This document shows positions 16,253 through 24,456 of a DNA stretch of 31,311 nucleotides, piece by piece (within the stretch, counting starts at the first letter, position 1; every line of letters starts with the position of its first letter). Origin of the DNA: Nitrospirota bacterium (lineage in GTDB: Bacteria; Nitrospirota_A; Leptospirillia; Leptospirillales; Leptospirillaceae); NCBI GenBank assembly GCA_021838765.1, contig JAKCCY010000019.1:1-31311 (forward strand), given 5' to 3'. Made by a program: the position numbers and the translations under genes. The notes under the pieces were generated by a model. That model did not search any database, was not told the DNA's origin, and saw only the letters and a program-made list of their open reading frames with translations.

Positions 16253-17323
16253 ATGACCCGGAAGCCACCCACTCCTCCCCGGGGAAGGGGTGCCCTCAGC
16301 CAACCGGACAACCGATTTGAATCCCAAAAACGGGAATCGGTCGAAGAGGGTGCCGAGGAACAGTCTCTCCGGACACAGTTCCTCCCGGACGCGGCTCGAA
16401 CCATTATCAACCGGAACAACTCGCCGGATGTAGGGTTTTCCCTGTCGATCAACCCTTACCGGGGGTGCGAGCACGGATGCGTCTATTGTTTCGCCAGGCC
16501 GACCCATAGCTATCTCGGGCTGTCTCCCGGGCTTGACTTTGAAACGCGTATTTTTTTCAAACAGGATGCCTCTTCCCTTCTTCGGGTCGAACTCTCCAAA
16601 AAGGGCTATCGATGTGAGCCCATCGCTCTCGGAATCAATACAGACTCCTACCAGCCCGTCGAAGAAAAGATGGGGATCACCAGATCCATTCTGGAAGTTC
16701 TCGAGGAGTTTTCCCACCCGGTAACGATTGTCACGAAATCCTCACTCATCGAGAGGGATATCGATCTTCTCGCGAAGATGGCCAGGAAACAACTGGCCAA
16801 TGTGTTTCTTTCCATTCCGACCCTGAACGAAGAGCTTTCCCGTTCTCTCGAACCGAGAGCCGCCGCCCCATGGAGACGAATCGAGGTCATCAGGGCGCTC
16901 ACGGCCGCCGGGATACCGACCGGAGTTCTTGTCGCCCCTGTCATCCCGGTCCTTTCAGACCATGAACTGGAAAAGGTTCTCAGGGAGGCACGGGAGGCCG
17001 GAGCGATTTCCGCGGGATATGTTCTTTTGAGACTCCCTCTTGAGCTTCGGGAACTTTTTGGGGAATGGCTCGACTTCCATGTTCCCCTGTCTTCGCAGGC
17101 GGTTCTGGCTAGGATGAGGGAGTTTCATGGAGGAAAACTTTATGATCCCGGTTTTGGAGAGAGGATGCGGGGGAGCGGTCCGTTGGCGGAACTTTTGGAA
17201 CAGCGGTTTCGGATCATCAAAAGAAAGCTTGGATACAGGGAGATGCCGGTTCTTGAGACCTCTCTTTTCCGTCCCCCCTCCGCTTTATCCCGTGGCCGGC
17301 TCTTCCCCGACTTTCCGGGCTGA
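16253..17323 (+). CDS. PA0069/Rv2578c-family radical SAM protein
   Basis: The 356-aa protein carries the radical-SAM iron-sulfur motif as CEHGCVYC (Cys72, Cys76, Cys79) preceded by INPYRG. This is the arrangement of the PA0069/Rv2578c family, distantly related to spore photoproduct lyase. Other family features are the SPDVGFSLSINPYRG lead-in, GINTDSYQPVE and SIPTLNEEL segments. These enzymes bind [4Fe-4S] and S-adenosylmethionine; the substrate of this family is not established. The gene begins 25 bases after the response regulator and could be read from the same transcript, but a functional link with potassium is not evident. A terminator follows the stop. Confidence 0.88.
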   Translation: MTRKPPTPPRGRGALSQPDNRFESQKRESVEEGAEEQSLRTQFLPDAARTIINRNNSPDVGFSLSINPYRGCEHGCVYCFARPTHSYLGLSPGLDFETRIFFKQDASSLLRVELSKKGYRCEPIALGINTDSYQPVEEKMGITRSILEVLEEFSHPVTIVTKSSLIERDIDLLAKMARKQLANVFLSIPTLNEELSRSLEPRAAAPWRRIEVIRALTAAGIPTGVLVAPVIPVLSDHELEKVLREAREAGAISAGYVLLRLPLELRELFGEWLDFHVPLSSQAVLARMREFHGGKLYDPGFGERMRGSGPLAELLEQRFRIIKRKLGYREMPVLETSLFRPPSALSRGRLFPDFPG

Positions 17324-17369
17324 CCGGAAAACCCTTGAACTTGAATATGGAGGCCTGGTCAGCTTTTTT
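17319..17369 (+). terminator. Intrinsic terminator after the radical SAM gene
   Basis: GCTGACC (17319-17325) pairs perfectly with GGTCAGC (17357-17363) and is followed immediately by six T (17364-17369). The loop is long (31 bases). The structure overlaps both the radical SAM stop codon and the 3' end of the convergent c-di-GMP gene, and would end the rightward potassium-region transcript. Confidence 0.6.
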
Positions 17370-20300
17370 CGAGCGTCGACCGATAGAATTCGATCACTTC
17401 TTCAGGTGGCAACGGGTGGCCCCAAAGGAATCCCTGGAAAAGGTCGCATCCGATTTCCTGAAGGAAGATCCGTTCTTCCTCAAACTCAACCCCTTCCGCC
17501 ACAAGCGACAATCCAAGACTTTTGGCCATTGTCACAATCGCCCGGATCATGGACCTGGCGTTCCGGTCATGTCGGATGTCGCGAATGAACGACTGGTCGA
17601 TTTTGAGGGTATCCACTGGAAATCCCCGCAAAAGCGAGATCGAGGAGTAGCCTGTTCCAAAGTCATCGATCGAAATGCGAATCCCCATCTCCCGGAGCCT
17701 GACCAGGGTGTTCAGGGCATTTTCAGACTGGATGGGGCGACTTTCCGTGACTTCGAACTCGAGGCCGATCTCGCTGGCACTGATGCTGTTTTCATCGAGG
17801 ATCCTGACCACCATATCCAAGAAATCGGGGTTCAGGAGCTGGACCGGAGAGATGTTGATGGCAATCCGGAATGAAGAGTCCCAACCCGATTTTTTCCAGG
17901 ACTTGGCCTGCAGGATTCCCTCCCGGATAATCCTCTCGCCCAGGGCATGAATCATTCCGGTTTCCTCAAAAAGGGTGATGAAATCGCAGGGAAGAACGAT
18001 ATCAAAGGGCTGGCGCTTCCATCGGATCAGGGATTCCACTCCGACCATCCGGGTGTCTGACAACAAAAAGACCGGTTGGTAAAACAGCACAAACTCACCG
18101 TTTTCAAGACCGCTCCTGACGCTCTCGATGAGGGCGATCCTGTCGGCAGAAAGGTCTTCGCGAAAAAGCTCGAAATACTCGACTCTCCCGCCGCCCCTGT
18201 TTTTGGCCTTGTAAAGGGCAATATCGGATTTCCGGAGAAGGCCATCCAGATCTTCTCCATCTTCCGGGCAACTCACAGCTCCAATACTCACATCAATATG
18301 AATGGATTGATCCGAGAGCTGGAAAGGATCCCTGAAAAGATCCAGGATCCTCTCTCCGAGAGCGATGGCTTCCTCACGACTGCGGCTATCGGGTTGGACA
18401 TAGACAAACTCATCCCCTCCCAGCCTGGCGATCGTGTCCGACTCCCTTCCTGAGCGGAGAAGGCGCTCGGCAACGAGCTTCAAAAGCATATCTCCGATCT
18501 CATGGCCAAGAGTATCGTTCACATGCTTGAAATGGTCGAGGTCCAAAAACAGGAGGTTCACAACCCTGTTTTTCCGGAGAGACGACTCAATATCGCGAGT
18601 GACTCGCTCCCTCAGAAGATTCCGGTTGGCAAGCCCGGTCAGAGGATCATAATTGGCCATCCGCCAAATTCTGAGCTCGTTTTCCTTTTTGTGGGTAATA
18701 TCCCTTTGCACCGAAATGAATCGGTTGATCCTTCCGTCTTCAGCGACAAGGGGCGAGATGGTCTGGGCTGCCACAAACTCGCTCCCATCCTTTCTCCTGT
18801 TGATCACTTCGCACTCGAACACATTTCCGGAAAAGATCGTCCCCCAGAGATCTTCGTAAAACTCCTTTCCGTGATGGCCCGATTTGAGGATCCGATGATT
18901 ATGACCAATACATTCCTCCCTTGAATACCCCGTCAACTGGAGGAATGCATGGTTGACCCACCGGATGGCACCTTTGCGGTCGACCATGCTGATGGCCTCT
19001 CCCACAGCCTGGAGGGCTTCATATCCAAAACGGACCTCTTTTTGCTCTTCGGCCAAATCAAACAGCAAAGCAATCCGGTCCGAATATTTTTCAAGGATGG
19101 ACAGCTCCTCTGGTGCCGGACCAAACATATACCGGGAACCAGAGGTGATCGTTCCCATCACCTCTCCGTTTTTCTGTCTCAGGGGAATCGACCAGATAAA
19201 GCGGATTCCGACACTTTCCATTTCCTTTTTGAACACATCCGGATATTTGGAATCCGCAATGGAGATCATATGGGTTCTGCCCTCCCGAATGGCATGTCCG
19301 GACACCCCCATTCCCTGGGGTGAATGGTCCCATCTTGCGGGAGTATTGTTTTCATAGCGGATTTTTCCCTTGACATCCCCCGCGACAAGTTCTGTGGCTC
19401 CCTCCGGTTCCTTTTTCAGGATTCCCAGGTACATGAACGGGAAAAAGAAAACCAGGGCTTCGCAGAGATCGTCCAGAACCTTCTGGAGATTCTCTCCCAT
19501 CAGCACTTTCCGTTCCGCATCGGAAAGCATCCGTTCGATCAATTTTTCCCGCCTTTTAAGCGTTTTGTCCCGAATCAGAGTGAGCAGGAATCGCTCTCCG
19601 TCCTTTTCAAGGATCCTCGCGGAAACATCCACCAGGATTTCCCGGCCTTCCTTTGACAGGTGAACCGATTCGTAATCATGCTGACCCTTGGCCAGAAGAT
19701 TCGGAAACACCTCCCGGAGACATTCCTCCCTTTGCGCCGGAGACATCAGGTCCAGCATCCTGAGACTTTTGAACTCGGAAGAAGGATATCCATAAACAAG
19801 CTCTGCCCTGGAATTGGCTTCAAGGATCGTCGACAGGGTCCCGTCGGCATTGATCGAGGACAGAAATAATGGCTCTCCCACCATGGAAAAGAGCGTCTGA
19901 TACCATTCCCTTTCCCGAAGGATCACCTCCTTTTCATCGACAACCCCTGTAATATCCCTGGCGATGACAAGGAGATGATCTTTTTTGCCTTTCCCGATGA
20001 ACACGGGAATTCTCATGACAGAAAACACATGGATTTTTCCGGTCCGGGAATCCGTGAGCCGTTCGATAAGATCCAGACGGGACCCTTTTTCCCAGGCTTT
20101 TTGATCCGACTGGCAAAAATGCATCAGCTCTTTTTGGGTATTGGGGAAAAGATCAATGATCTGGAGATCCGTTTTTTCTTTCCAGTCGGATGTGGAGAGA
20201 CCAAGGAAAGCCAGCGCCTCATCGTTCGCAAATGTCCAGCGTCCCTCCCCATCCTTTAAAAAAACAAGATCCTTCAGATGAATGCTTAGAAGATCGAAGA

Positions 20301-20379
20301 AACTTTTTTCGATGGAGGAAGGTCTTTCCTTTTTCCTCAGCTTTTTGGTGTGCTTTTTAGTGTGCTTTTTGAGAATCAT
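17359..20379 (-). CDS. PAS-PAS-GAF-PAS-GGDEF-EAL c-di-GMP signalling protein
   Basis: This is a 1006-aa cytoplasmic protein with no membrane helix. Visible order: basic tail MILKKHTKKHTKKLRKK, PAS 1 (about 25-145), PAS 2 (160-275), GAF (290-445), PAS 3 (455-570), GGDEF (573-740) and EAL (745-1000). The GGDEF motif is intact (654-658) and is preceded by RESD, a product-inhibition I-site. In the EAL domain the signature is ESL (782-784), but INISP, DDFGTGYSS, KIDQSFI and AEGVE are kept, so hydrolysis of c-di-GMP remains plausible. The frame is open to 20586, but ATG 20379 follows GGGGGTG at good spacing and begins the lysine-rich tail. Ligands sensed by the PAS and GAF domains are unknown. Confidence 0.93.
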   Translation of the reverse strand: MILKKHTKKHTKKLRKKERPSSIEKSFFDLLSIHLKDLVFLKDGEGRWTFANDEALAFLGLSTSDWKEKTDLQIIDLFPNTQKELMHFCQSDQKAWEKGSRLDLIERLTDSRTGKIHVFSVMRIPVFIGKGKKDHLLVIARDITGVVDEKEVILREREWYQTLFSMVGEPLFLSSINADGTLSTILEANSRAELVYGYPSSEFKSLRMLDLMSPAQREECLREVFPNLLAKGQHDYESVHLSKEGREILVDVSARILEKDGERFLLTLIRDKTLKRREKLIERMLSDAERKVLMGENLQKVLDDLCEALVFFFPFMYLGILKKEPEGATELVAGDVKGKIRYENNTPARWDHSPQGMGVSGHAIREGRTHMISIADSKYPDVFKKEMESVGIRFIWSIPLRQKNGEVMGTITSGSRYMFGPAPEELSILEKYSDRIALLFDLAEEQKEVRFGYEALQAVGEAISMVDRKGAIRWVNHAFLQLTGYSREECIGHNHRILKSGHHGKEFYEDLWGTIFSGNVFECEVINRRKDGSEFVAAQTISPLVAEDGRINRFISVQRDITHKKENELRIWRMANYDPLTGLANRNLLRERVTRDIESSLRKNRVVNLLFLDLDHFKHVNDTLGHEIGDMLLKLVAERLLRSGRESDTIARLGGDEFVYVQPDSRSREEAIALGERILDLFRDPFQLSDQSIHIDVSIGAVSCPEDGEDLDGLLRKSDIALYKAKNRGGGRVEYFELFREDLSADRIALIESVRSGLENGEFVLFYQPVFLLSDTRMVGVESLIRWKRQPFDIVLPCDFITLFEETGMIHALGERIIREGILQAKSWKKSGWDSSFRIAINISPVQLLNPDFLDMVVRILDENSISASEIGLEFEVTESRPIQSENALNTLVRLREMGIRISIDDFGTGYSSISLLRGFPVDTLKIDQSFIRDIRHDRNARSMIRAIVTMAKSLGLSLVAEGVEFEEERIFLQEIGCDLFQGFLWGHPLPPEEVIEFYRSTLEKS

Positions 20380-21200
20380 TTCAGCACCCCCAATAGAAAA
20401 AAACGGGATAGGGACAAGAGTTGCCCCGAACGGTCGGAGCAGGAGTTTTTTGACCCGGAGTCCGCACGGAAGAAGCCGTCTTCCGTCTGAATGTCCTTTA
20501 CCCCGATGACTCCGCCAATCATGGTATGAACCTCCGGCTTTGATATATTTAAAAGCTGTTTTTTGAGGAACCACCCAATAAGTCAAACGATCCGGTTCCG
20601 GTTTTGCAGCGACTCATAAAAGAACGATTCTGATGTTTTTGATTTTTTCGGAAATGGGGAAATGGTGATTGAAAATCTGAACCCTGATTTTTTTCCTCTT
20701 TGAAAAAGACCAGGTATAATGCCCTTGCTTCCCGAATTCTATCATGATTTCATGCTGTTAAAAAAGATTTGAAGCGATCTGATGCCGGGGGAGCAATCCC
20801 ACCGAACGGCAAAATCCATATTCTCCCGAATCTTTTTTGGCCCGAATCAAAGATCGGGTGAAATCTTTCCAAAGCCTTTCCTTCACCCGATCATCCCGAT
20901 TTCCTTTCGACTCCGGTTCGATATATAATTACCAGAATCCAAAACCGATAGGGCTTTGGTTCGTAATTTCGATATAAGACTCCACTCTTCCGGGAGACGT
21001 ATCCCGGAACTCCGCGTGCCAGGGTTTCAAAACCCCTGTTCAAAACATTCTGTCTGATTCCGTAATCAGGACACCTCTCGACGAAGAGAGCATTCCCGCG
21101 CCCCCAAAAGTTCCCTTTTGAACCCAAAAAGTGCGTGATTTATCTGCCCGAAAACCGATTTTGCGATCCATGCGGCAAAATCCTATGAAGGAGAATCAAG
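20380..21200. other. Long gene-free divergent region rich in inverted repeats; candidate structured leader
   Basis: About 820 bases separate the c-di-GMP gene from the nifZ-like gene and no believable ORF is seen. A TATAAT lies at 20715-20720 and another at 20924-20929, neither with a good -35. Perfect inverted repeats follow one another: AAAAAAGATT/AATCTTTTTT (20760-20769, 20829-20838), GATCGGGTGAA/TTCACCCGATC (20852-20862, 20882-20892), TTCCGGGA/TCCCGGAA (20988-20995, 21002-21009), GGGTTT/AAACCC (21022-21035), CTGATT/AATCAG (21054-21069), CTCTC/GAGAG (21075-21090) and CAAAAG/CTTTTG (21105-21120). Inside the first pair, TGCCG/CGGCA (20783-20787, 20807-20811) competes with GGGAG/CTCCC. I do not recognise a known riboswitch. 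A structured leader of the nif accessory genes is an inference. Confidence 0.45.
20715..20720 (+). promoter_or_regulatory. Candidate -10 box for the nifZ-like transcript
   Basis: A perfect TATAAT precedes the chain of inverted repeats. The expected -35 position holds only T/C-rich sequence, so the promoter may be weak or activator-dependent. If used, the leader would be about 470 bases. No sigma54 -24/-12 element was found by eye in this region. Confidence 0.3.
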
Positions 21201-21443
21201 ATGATTGACCCGAGAGTCCCCCGTTTTGACTGGGGCATGGCCGTAACCGCCGTTTCCGACCTCTTTAACGACGGAAGTTATCCCGATCTTGAAAAAGAGG
21301 AAAAGATCGTTGCAAATGGAACCCGCGGAGAGATCGTAAGAGTTGGAACACATGAAGACTCGAACACTCCGGTTTACCTGGTGGAGTTTGAAGGCGGCAG
21401 GGTTGTCGGATGTCTGGAAGAAGAAATCAGGCCCTTGCTCTGA
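21201..21443 (+). CDS. nifZ: NifZ-like nitrogenase maturation protein
   Basis: This 80-aa protein has the NifZ fold signature: an N-terminal FDWGMAVTAVSDLFNDGSYP block, then the NGTRGEIVRVG turn and the closing VYLVEFEGGRVVGCLEEEI. NifZ assists formation of the second P-cluster of the nitrogenase MoFe protein. The length fits single-domain NifZ proteins. ATG 21201 follows GAAGGAGA. It leads a same-strand group with a TPR-like protein, a nitrogenase-associated ArsC-like protein and a nitroreductase-like protein, consistent with the edge of a nif cluster. The structural nif genes are not in the window. Confidence 0.82.
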   Translation: MIDPRVPRFDWGMAVTAVSDLFNDGSYPDLEKEEKIVANGTRGEIVRVGTHEDSNTPVYLVEFEGGRVVGCLEEEIRPLL

Positions 21444-21482
21444 GAGGTTCCCGGATAAAAAGATGTTCCAATCAGAAGCATG

Positions 21483-21501
21483 GTCCGCGTGAAAAGCGGA
21501 C
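21483..21501 (+). other. Small hairpin between the nifZ-like and TPR-like genes
   Basis: GTCCGC (21483-21488) and GCGGAC (21496-21501) form a perfect six-pair stem around GTGAAAA. There is no T-run. It may set the relative stability or translation of the two cistrons; this is speculative. Confidence 0.3.
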
Positions 21502-21543
21502 AGGGCCTTTAAGGAAAGACCCGCCGATCATGGAGGAGGGGTG

Positions 21544-22062
21544 ATGAAACTGGACAATATCATGAACGGAAAATCCTACTTTGGTGGTCCGCTCGATCCC
21601 GAAATTTCTTCCCTTCTGGAAGATGCGGCCATCCACTTTTCGGATACCGGCAAGGCGCTTTCCAGCCTTCTGGAAGCCAGGGAAAAAGCGCCTTATGCCC
21701 TGGCAGTCTTCTTTTCCCTATACAAGTTCTACTTCTATAAAAACCAGCTGGATCTTGCGGAGAAAACCGTGCGGGAATCCTTGTTTGAAGCTGCCTACCA
21801 AGGGGGATTTCCGGTGGAGCCGGCTCTCGTTGAAACCACGGGAAACCCTTGTTTTCTCGATCCTTCTTCTCCGCATTATTTTTATCTGTTTTCATCGAAG
21901 GCACTCTCCTTTATCCTGCTGAGACAGGGGCGTATCGATGAAGCCCAATCCTTGCTTTCCGAACTTTCAAGGCTCGATCCTTCAGACCGGGTCGGAAGTT
22001 CCGTCATCCGTGACTACTTGAAAGGCGCGACAAAGGGAGCGTCTCTTGATTCCGTTCACTAA
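21544..22062 (+). CDS. TPR-like protein of the nif accessory group
   Basis: The 172-aa soluble protein is mainly helical with tetratricopeptide-like pairs: ALSSLLEAREKAPYALAVFF, LYKFYFYKNQLDLAEKTVRE and a later pair, ALSFILLRQGRIDEAQSLL followed by SELSRLDP. No catalytic or metal motif is seen. The ORF opens at GTG 21541, but ATG 21544 has GGAGG (21532-21536) seven bases upstream and is preferred. TPR proteins are frequent in nif clusters and probably act as assembly or scaffolding factors. The role is inferred from its position between the nifZ-like gene and the nitrogenase-associated protein. Confidence 0.72.
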   Translation: MKLDNIMNGKSYFGGPLDPEISSLLEDAAIHFSDTGKALSSLLEAREKAPYALAVFFSLYKFYFYKNQLDLAEKTVRESLFEAAYQGGFPVEPALVETTGNPCFLDPSSPHYFYLFSSKALSFILLRQGRIDEAQSLLSELSRLDPSDRVGSSVIRDYLKGATKGASLDSVH

Positions 22063-22095
22063 AATCCCGTCTGAGCTTTGAAGGGAGGGTCCCTG

Positions 22096-22500
22096 ATGGC
22101 AACGATCATTTTTTACGAGAAACCGGGATGCCAGACGAACGGCCGGCAAAAGAAGATTCTTTCCGATTCTGGCCATACACTCATTGTCCGGGATCTTTTG
22201 TCGGAACCATGGTCTTTCGAAACACTGCTCCCTTTTTTGGAAAAATTGCCCGTTTCCCAATGGTTCAACCGGGCCTCTCCCCGGGTGAAATCAGGAGAAA
22301 TTTCCCCTGAAACACTGGATGCCAGACAATCGATGGAGTATTTGCTTTCGGACCATCTGCTGATCCGGCGTCCCCTCATCGAATGCATGGGAAAAAAATT
22401 GGCCGGTTTTGAAATGGATGAGATTTCCCGGTTGACCGGTCTGTCCGCCCGGATTCATGATGAGGATGTCACGGATTTTTCCGGCTGCGCGCAAGAATGA
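22096..22500 (+). CDS. ArsC/Spx-like nitrogenase-associated protein
   Basis: This 134-aa thioredoxin-fold protein begins MATIIFYEKPGCQTNGRQK, the ArsC-like active-site region with a single Cys (CQTN rather than CxxC). It continues through HTLIVRDLLSEPW, QWFNRASPRVKSGEI and LLIRRPLIECMG. That series marks the nitrogenase-associated branch of the ArsC/Spx family, found beside nif genes in many diazotrophs. Function is unproven; a redox or assembly role is usual speculation. The frame is open from 22078, but ATG 22096 has GGGAGGG seven bases upstream and starts at the conserved beta strand. The arsenate reductase Arg triad is not evident. Confidence 0.85.
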   Translation: MATIIFYEKPGCQTNGRQKKILSDSGHTLIVRDLLSEPWSFETLLPFLEKLPVSQWFNRASPRVKSGEISPETLDARQSMEYLLSDHLLIRRPLIECMGKKLAGFEMDEISRLTGLSARIHDEDVTDFSGCAQE

Positions 22501-22501
22501 C

Positions 22502-22587
22502 AGCGGCAATCGACTGCGAGATCTGTAAGCCGTCTCGCTCACCGAACAGCTTCACAGACAGAGCGTAACGCAAAGCGGCCAATCGAC
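22502..22587. repeat. Near-identical direct repeats and a hairpin upstream of the SagB-like gene
   Basis: AGCGGCAATCGAC (22502-22514) recurs as AGCGGCCAATCGAC (22574-22587), differing by one inserted C. Between them GCGAGA (22516-22521) and TCTCGC (22533-22538) can pair around 11 bases. The structure fills most of the 105-base gap. It may be a regulator site or mRNA structure; no known element is recognised. Confidence 0.35.
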
Positions 22588-22605
22588 GGCCACGGAGACG
22601 TTTCC

Positions 22606-24216
22606 TTGGATGAAAAATCGTTACAGATCATCAACTCCTATCACGAGAGGACAAAGCATCGATTTTCAGCCTATGCCCGGGGTCCGGAGTTTCTCGACTG
22701 GGACGATCAGCCCAATCCGTTCCGAAGCTTTTCGGCCACTTTGGCCACTCGGCTTCCCCTTTTTCCCGGCCATCCGGAAACATCTTATTCCGATCTGTTC
22801 GATCCGGAAAACAGGATCCCGCCCGTAGCGTTTGACCTGAACGCAATCGCTCTTCTTCTGGAAGTCTCCCTTGGTCTGTCTGCATGGAAAGCCTATGCCG
22901 GAACCAGATGGTCCCTTCGCTGCAATCCCTCGAGCGGCAACCTTCACCCCACCGAGGCCTATCTGATCACACCGACCCTTTCCGGCCTTTCCGGAGGAAT
23001 CTATCACTATCTGAGCCGGGATCACCTTCTGGAACGGAGAATGATCCCACCCGATTCCTGGGAGAAAGCCTGGAAAACGCCCGGGATCCTCCTGGGGCTC
23101 ACCTCGATTCACTGGCGAGAGGCCTGGAAGTATGGGGAAAGGGCTTTTCGCTATTGCCAGCATGATGTTGGCCATGCCATCGCGGCCATCCGTTATGCCG
23201 CCGGTGCAATGGGGTGGAATGCGACCGTCCTTGATGGCTGGAGTGACGGGATGATCTCCCGGATAACGGGAACCGATCGCCATCAGGAATTTCCGGAGGA
23301 TGAACAGGAGGTTTCTGAAGTGTTGATCTGGATTGGTGACCTTTTGGCGCCCCCAGACCCTTCCCTGCTCCTGGAAACAGCCGATGTTGGCACATGGGAG
23401 GGCAAGGCAAGCCAGCTGAGTCCGGATCATCTCGGGTGGCCGGTGATCGGAGAGGCGGAGTTCGCGACAAGAGATCACTCCCTCCCTCCCCAACAACCAC
23501 ATCGTCCCGTCGCCCGCCCCGCCCTTCCGAAGATTTCAGAACCTCTCCCTTCAGGACAGATCTTCCGTCAGAGGAGAAGCGCCCAACGATTTGATCCTAA
23601 CGGAGAACCCCTTCCCCATTCCCGATTCTTACGGATTCTGGACGCCCTCCTCCCCAGAGAAAAAATGCCTCCCTTTGACGTCCTGACATGGTCTCCGAGG
23701 ATTCATCCCGTCTTTTTTGTCTACAAGGTGGAGGGAATGGAACCGGGATGCTATCTGTTGCCCCGCCATTCGGCCGTGGAGGAACAGATTGCCCGGTCCC
23801 TGACGGCGGATTTCGTCCTGGAAAACTGTGGACAAATTCCCCCGCACATCCCGTTGAGGCTGCTGAGGAGAGGCGATACCCGTGATCTGTTCAGAAATAT
23901 CTGTTGCCGGCAGGCCATTGCCTCCCAATCGCTTTTTGGCGTGGCCATGCTCTCCGAGTTCGGGAGCTCCTTAAAAGAAGGTCCCTGGTGGTACCGAAGA
24001 CTTTTCTGGGAAGCGGGGGTGTTGGGACAAAGCCTCTACCTTGAAGCCGAGGCGGCAGGCGCAAGGGGCACCGGAATCGGCTGTTTTTTTGATGATGAGC
24101 TTCATTCCTGGCTGGGATTGACGACTCATGAATTCCAGAGCCTTTACCATTTTACCGTTGGCCGGCCGCTGGAGGATCCCCGTCTGGAGACATCTCCACC
24201 CTACCCTTCAGCTTAG
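22606..24216 (+). CDS. SagB/ThcOx-type nitroreductase-family protein with two domains
   Basis: The 536-aa protein has two nitroreductase-like halves. The first (about 80-250) holds RCNPSSGNLHPTEAYLI, the FMN-binding and SagB-type signature, then AFRYCQHDVGHAIAAIRYAA. The second (about 315-525) holds QRRSAQRFDPNGEPL, a long variable middle and FWEAGVLGQSLYLEAEAAG with GTGIGCFFDD near the end. SagB-type enzymes are FMN-dependent azoline dehydrogenases in peptide modification, but stand-alone double-domain relatives also occur in or near nif clusters with unknown function. No precursor peptide or cyclodehydratase gene is seen here, so a nif-related redox role is preferred. Start: TTG 22606 with GGAG eight bases upstream. 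The 3' end overlaps a convergent gene by nine bases. Confidence 0.8.
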   Translation: MDEKSLQIINSYHERTKHRFSAYARGPEFLDWDDQPNPFRSFSATLATRLPLFPGHPETSYSDLFDPENRIPPVAFDLNAIALLLEVSLGLSAWKAYAGTRWSLRCNPSSGNLHPTEAYLITPTLSGLSGGIYHYLSRDHLLERRMIPPDSWEKAWKTPGILLGLTSIHWREAWKYGERAFRYCQHDVGHAIAAIRYAAGAMGWNATVLDGWSDGMISRITGTDRHQEFPEDEQEVSEVLIWIGDLLAPPDPSLLLETADVGTWEGKASQLSPDHLGWPVIGEAEFATRDHSLPPQQPHRPVARPALPKISEPLPSGQIFRQRRSAQRFDPNGEPLPHSRFLRILDALLPREKMPPFDVLTWSPRIHPVFFVYKVEGMEPGCYLLPRHSAVEEQIARSLTADFVLENCGQIPPHIPLRLLRRGDTRDLFRNICCRQAIASQSLFGVAMLSEFGSSLKEGPWWYRRLFWEAGVLGQSLYLEAEAAGARGTGIGCFFDDELHSWLGLTTHEFQSLYHFTVGRPLEDPRLETSPPYPSA

Positions 24217-24456
24217 GTCGGCATTGCCGGTCTTTTTCAGCCTGTCCCAAAGGCTTTTGAAGCGGTCATCGAGCTCCGAGAGTTCTTCATCCTTGGCGAT
24301 CAGCTCTTTTGTCCGGGGAAAGGGTCTTTCGGAATTTTCGCTGTACCAGGCTTCCATCGAGGACTTTAAAAGCTCGCGCTCTCCGACGACCCGAATGATG
24401 GCCTCCCTCAGGAAGGCGAGCATTTCCTGGTCGCCAAGCTCATCGGAGCCGCTCAT
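24208..24456 (-). CDS. Small helical protein of unknown function (82 aa)
   Basis: The protein is charged and helical (EMLAFLREAIIRVVGERELL, then ELIAKDEELSELDDRFKSLW), possibly a coiled-coil pair. No family is recognised; short helical proteins are common in nif clusters, but a match is not clear. ATG 24456 overlaps the stop of the upstream minus-strand gene (ATGA), so the two form an operon. Its own 3' end runs nine bases into the end of the convergent SagB-like gene. Confidence 0.65.
   Translation of the reverse strand: MSGSDELGDQEMLAFLREAIIRVVGERELLKSSMEAWYSENSERPFPRTKELIAKDEELSELDDRFKSLWDRLKKTGNADLS

Noticed and set aside
20891..21127. 78-aa minus-strand frame in the leader of the nifZ-like gene
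   Set aside because: It spans several inverted repeats, lacks an SD, and the composition is not protein-like.
20587..21200. A sigma54 promoter (GG-N10-GC) with NifA sites for the nifZ-like gene
   Set aside because: Searched by eye on the plus strand. No TGGCAC-N5-TTGC-like element or convincing TGT-N10-ACA was found.
22666..23502. 278-aa open frame on the minus strand opposite the SagB-like gene
   Set aside because: No family features, and the plus-strand gene has strong motifs and a ribosome site.
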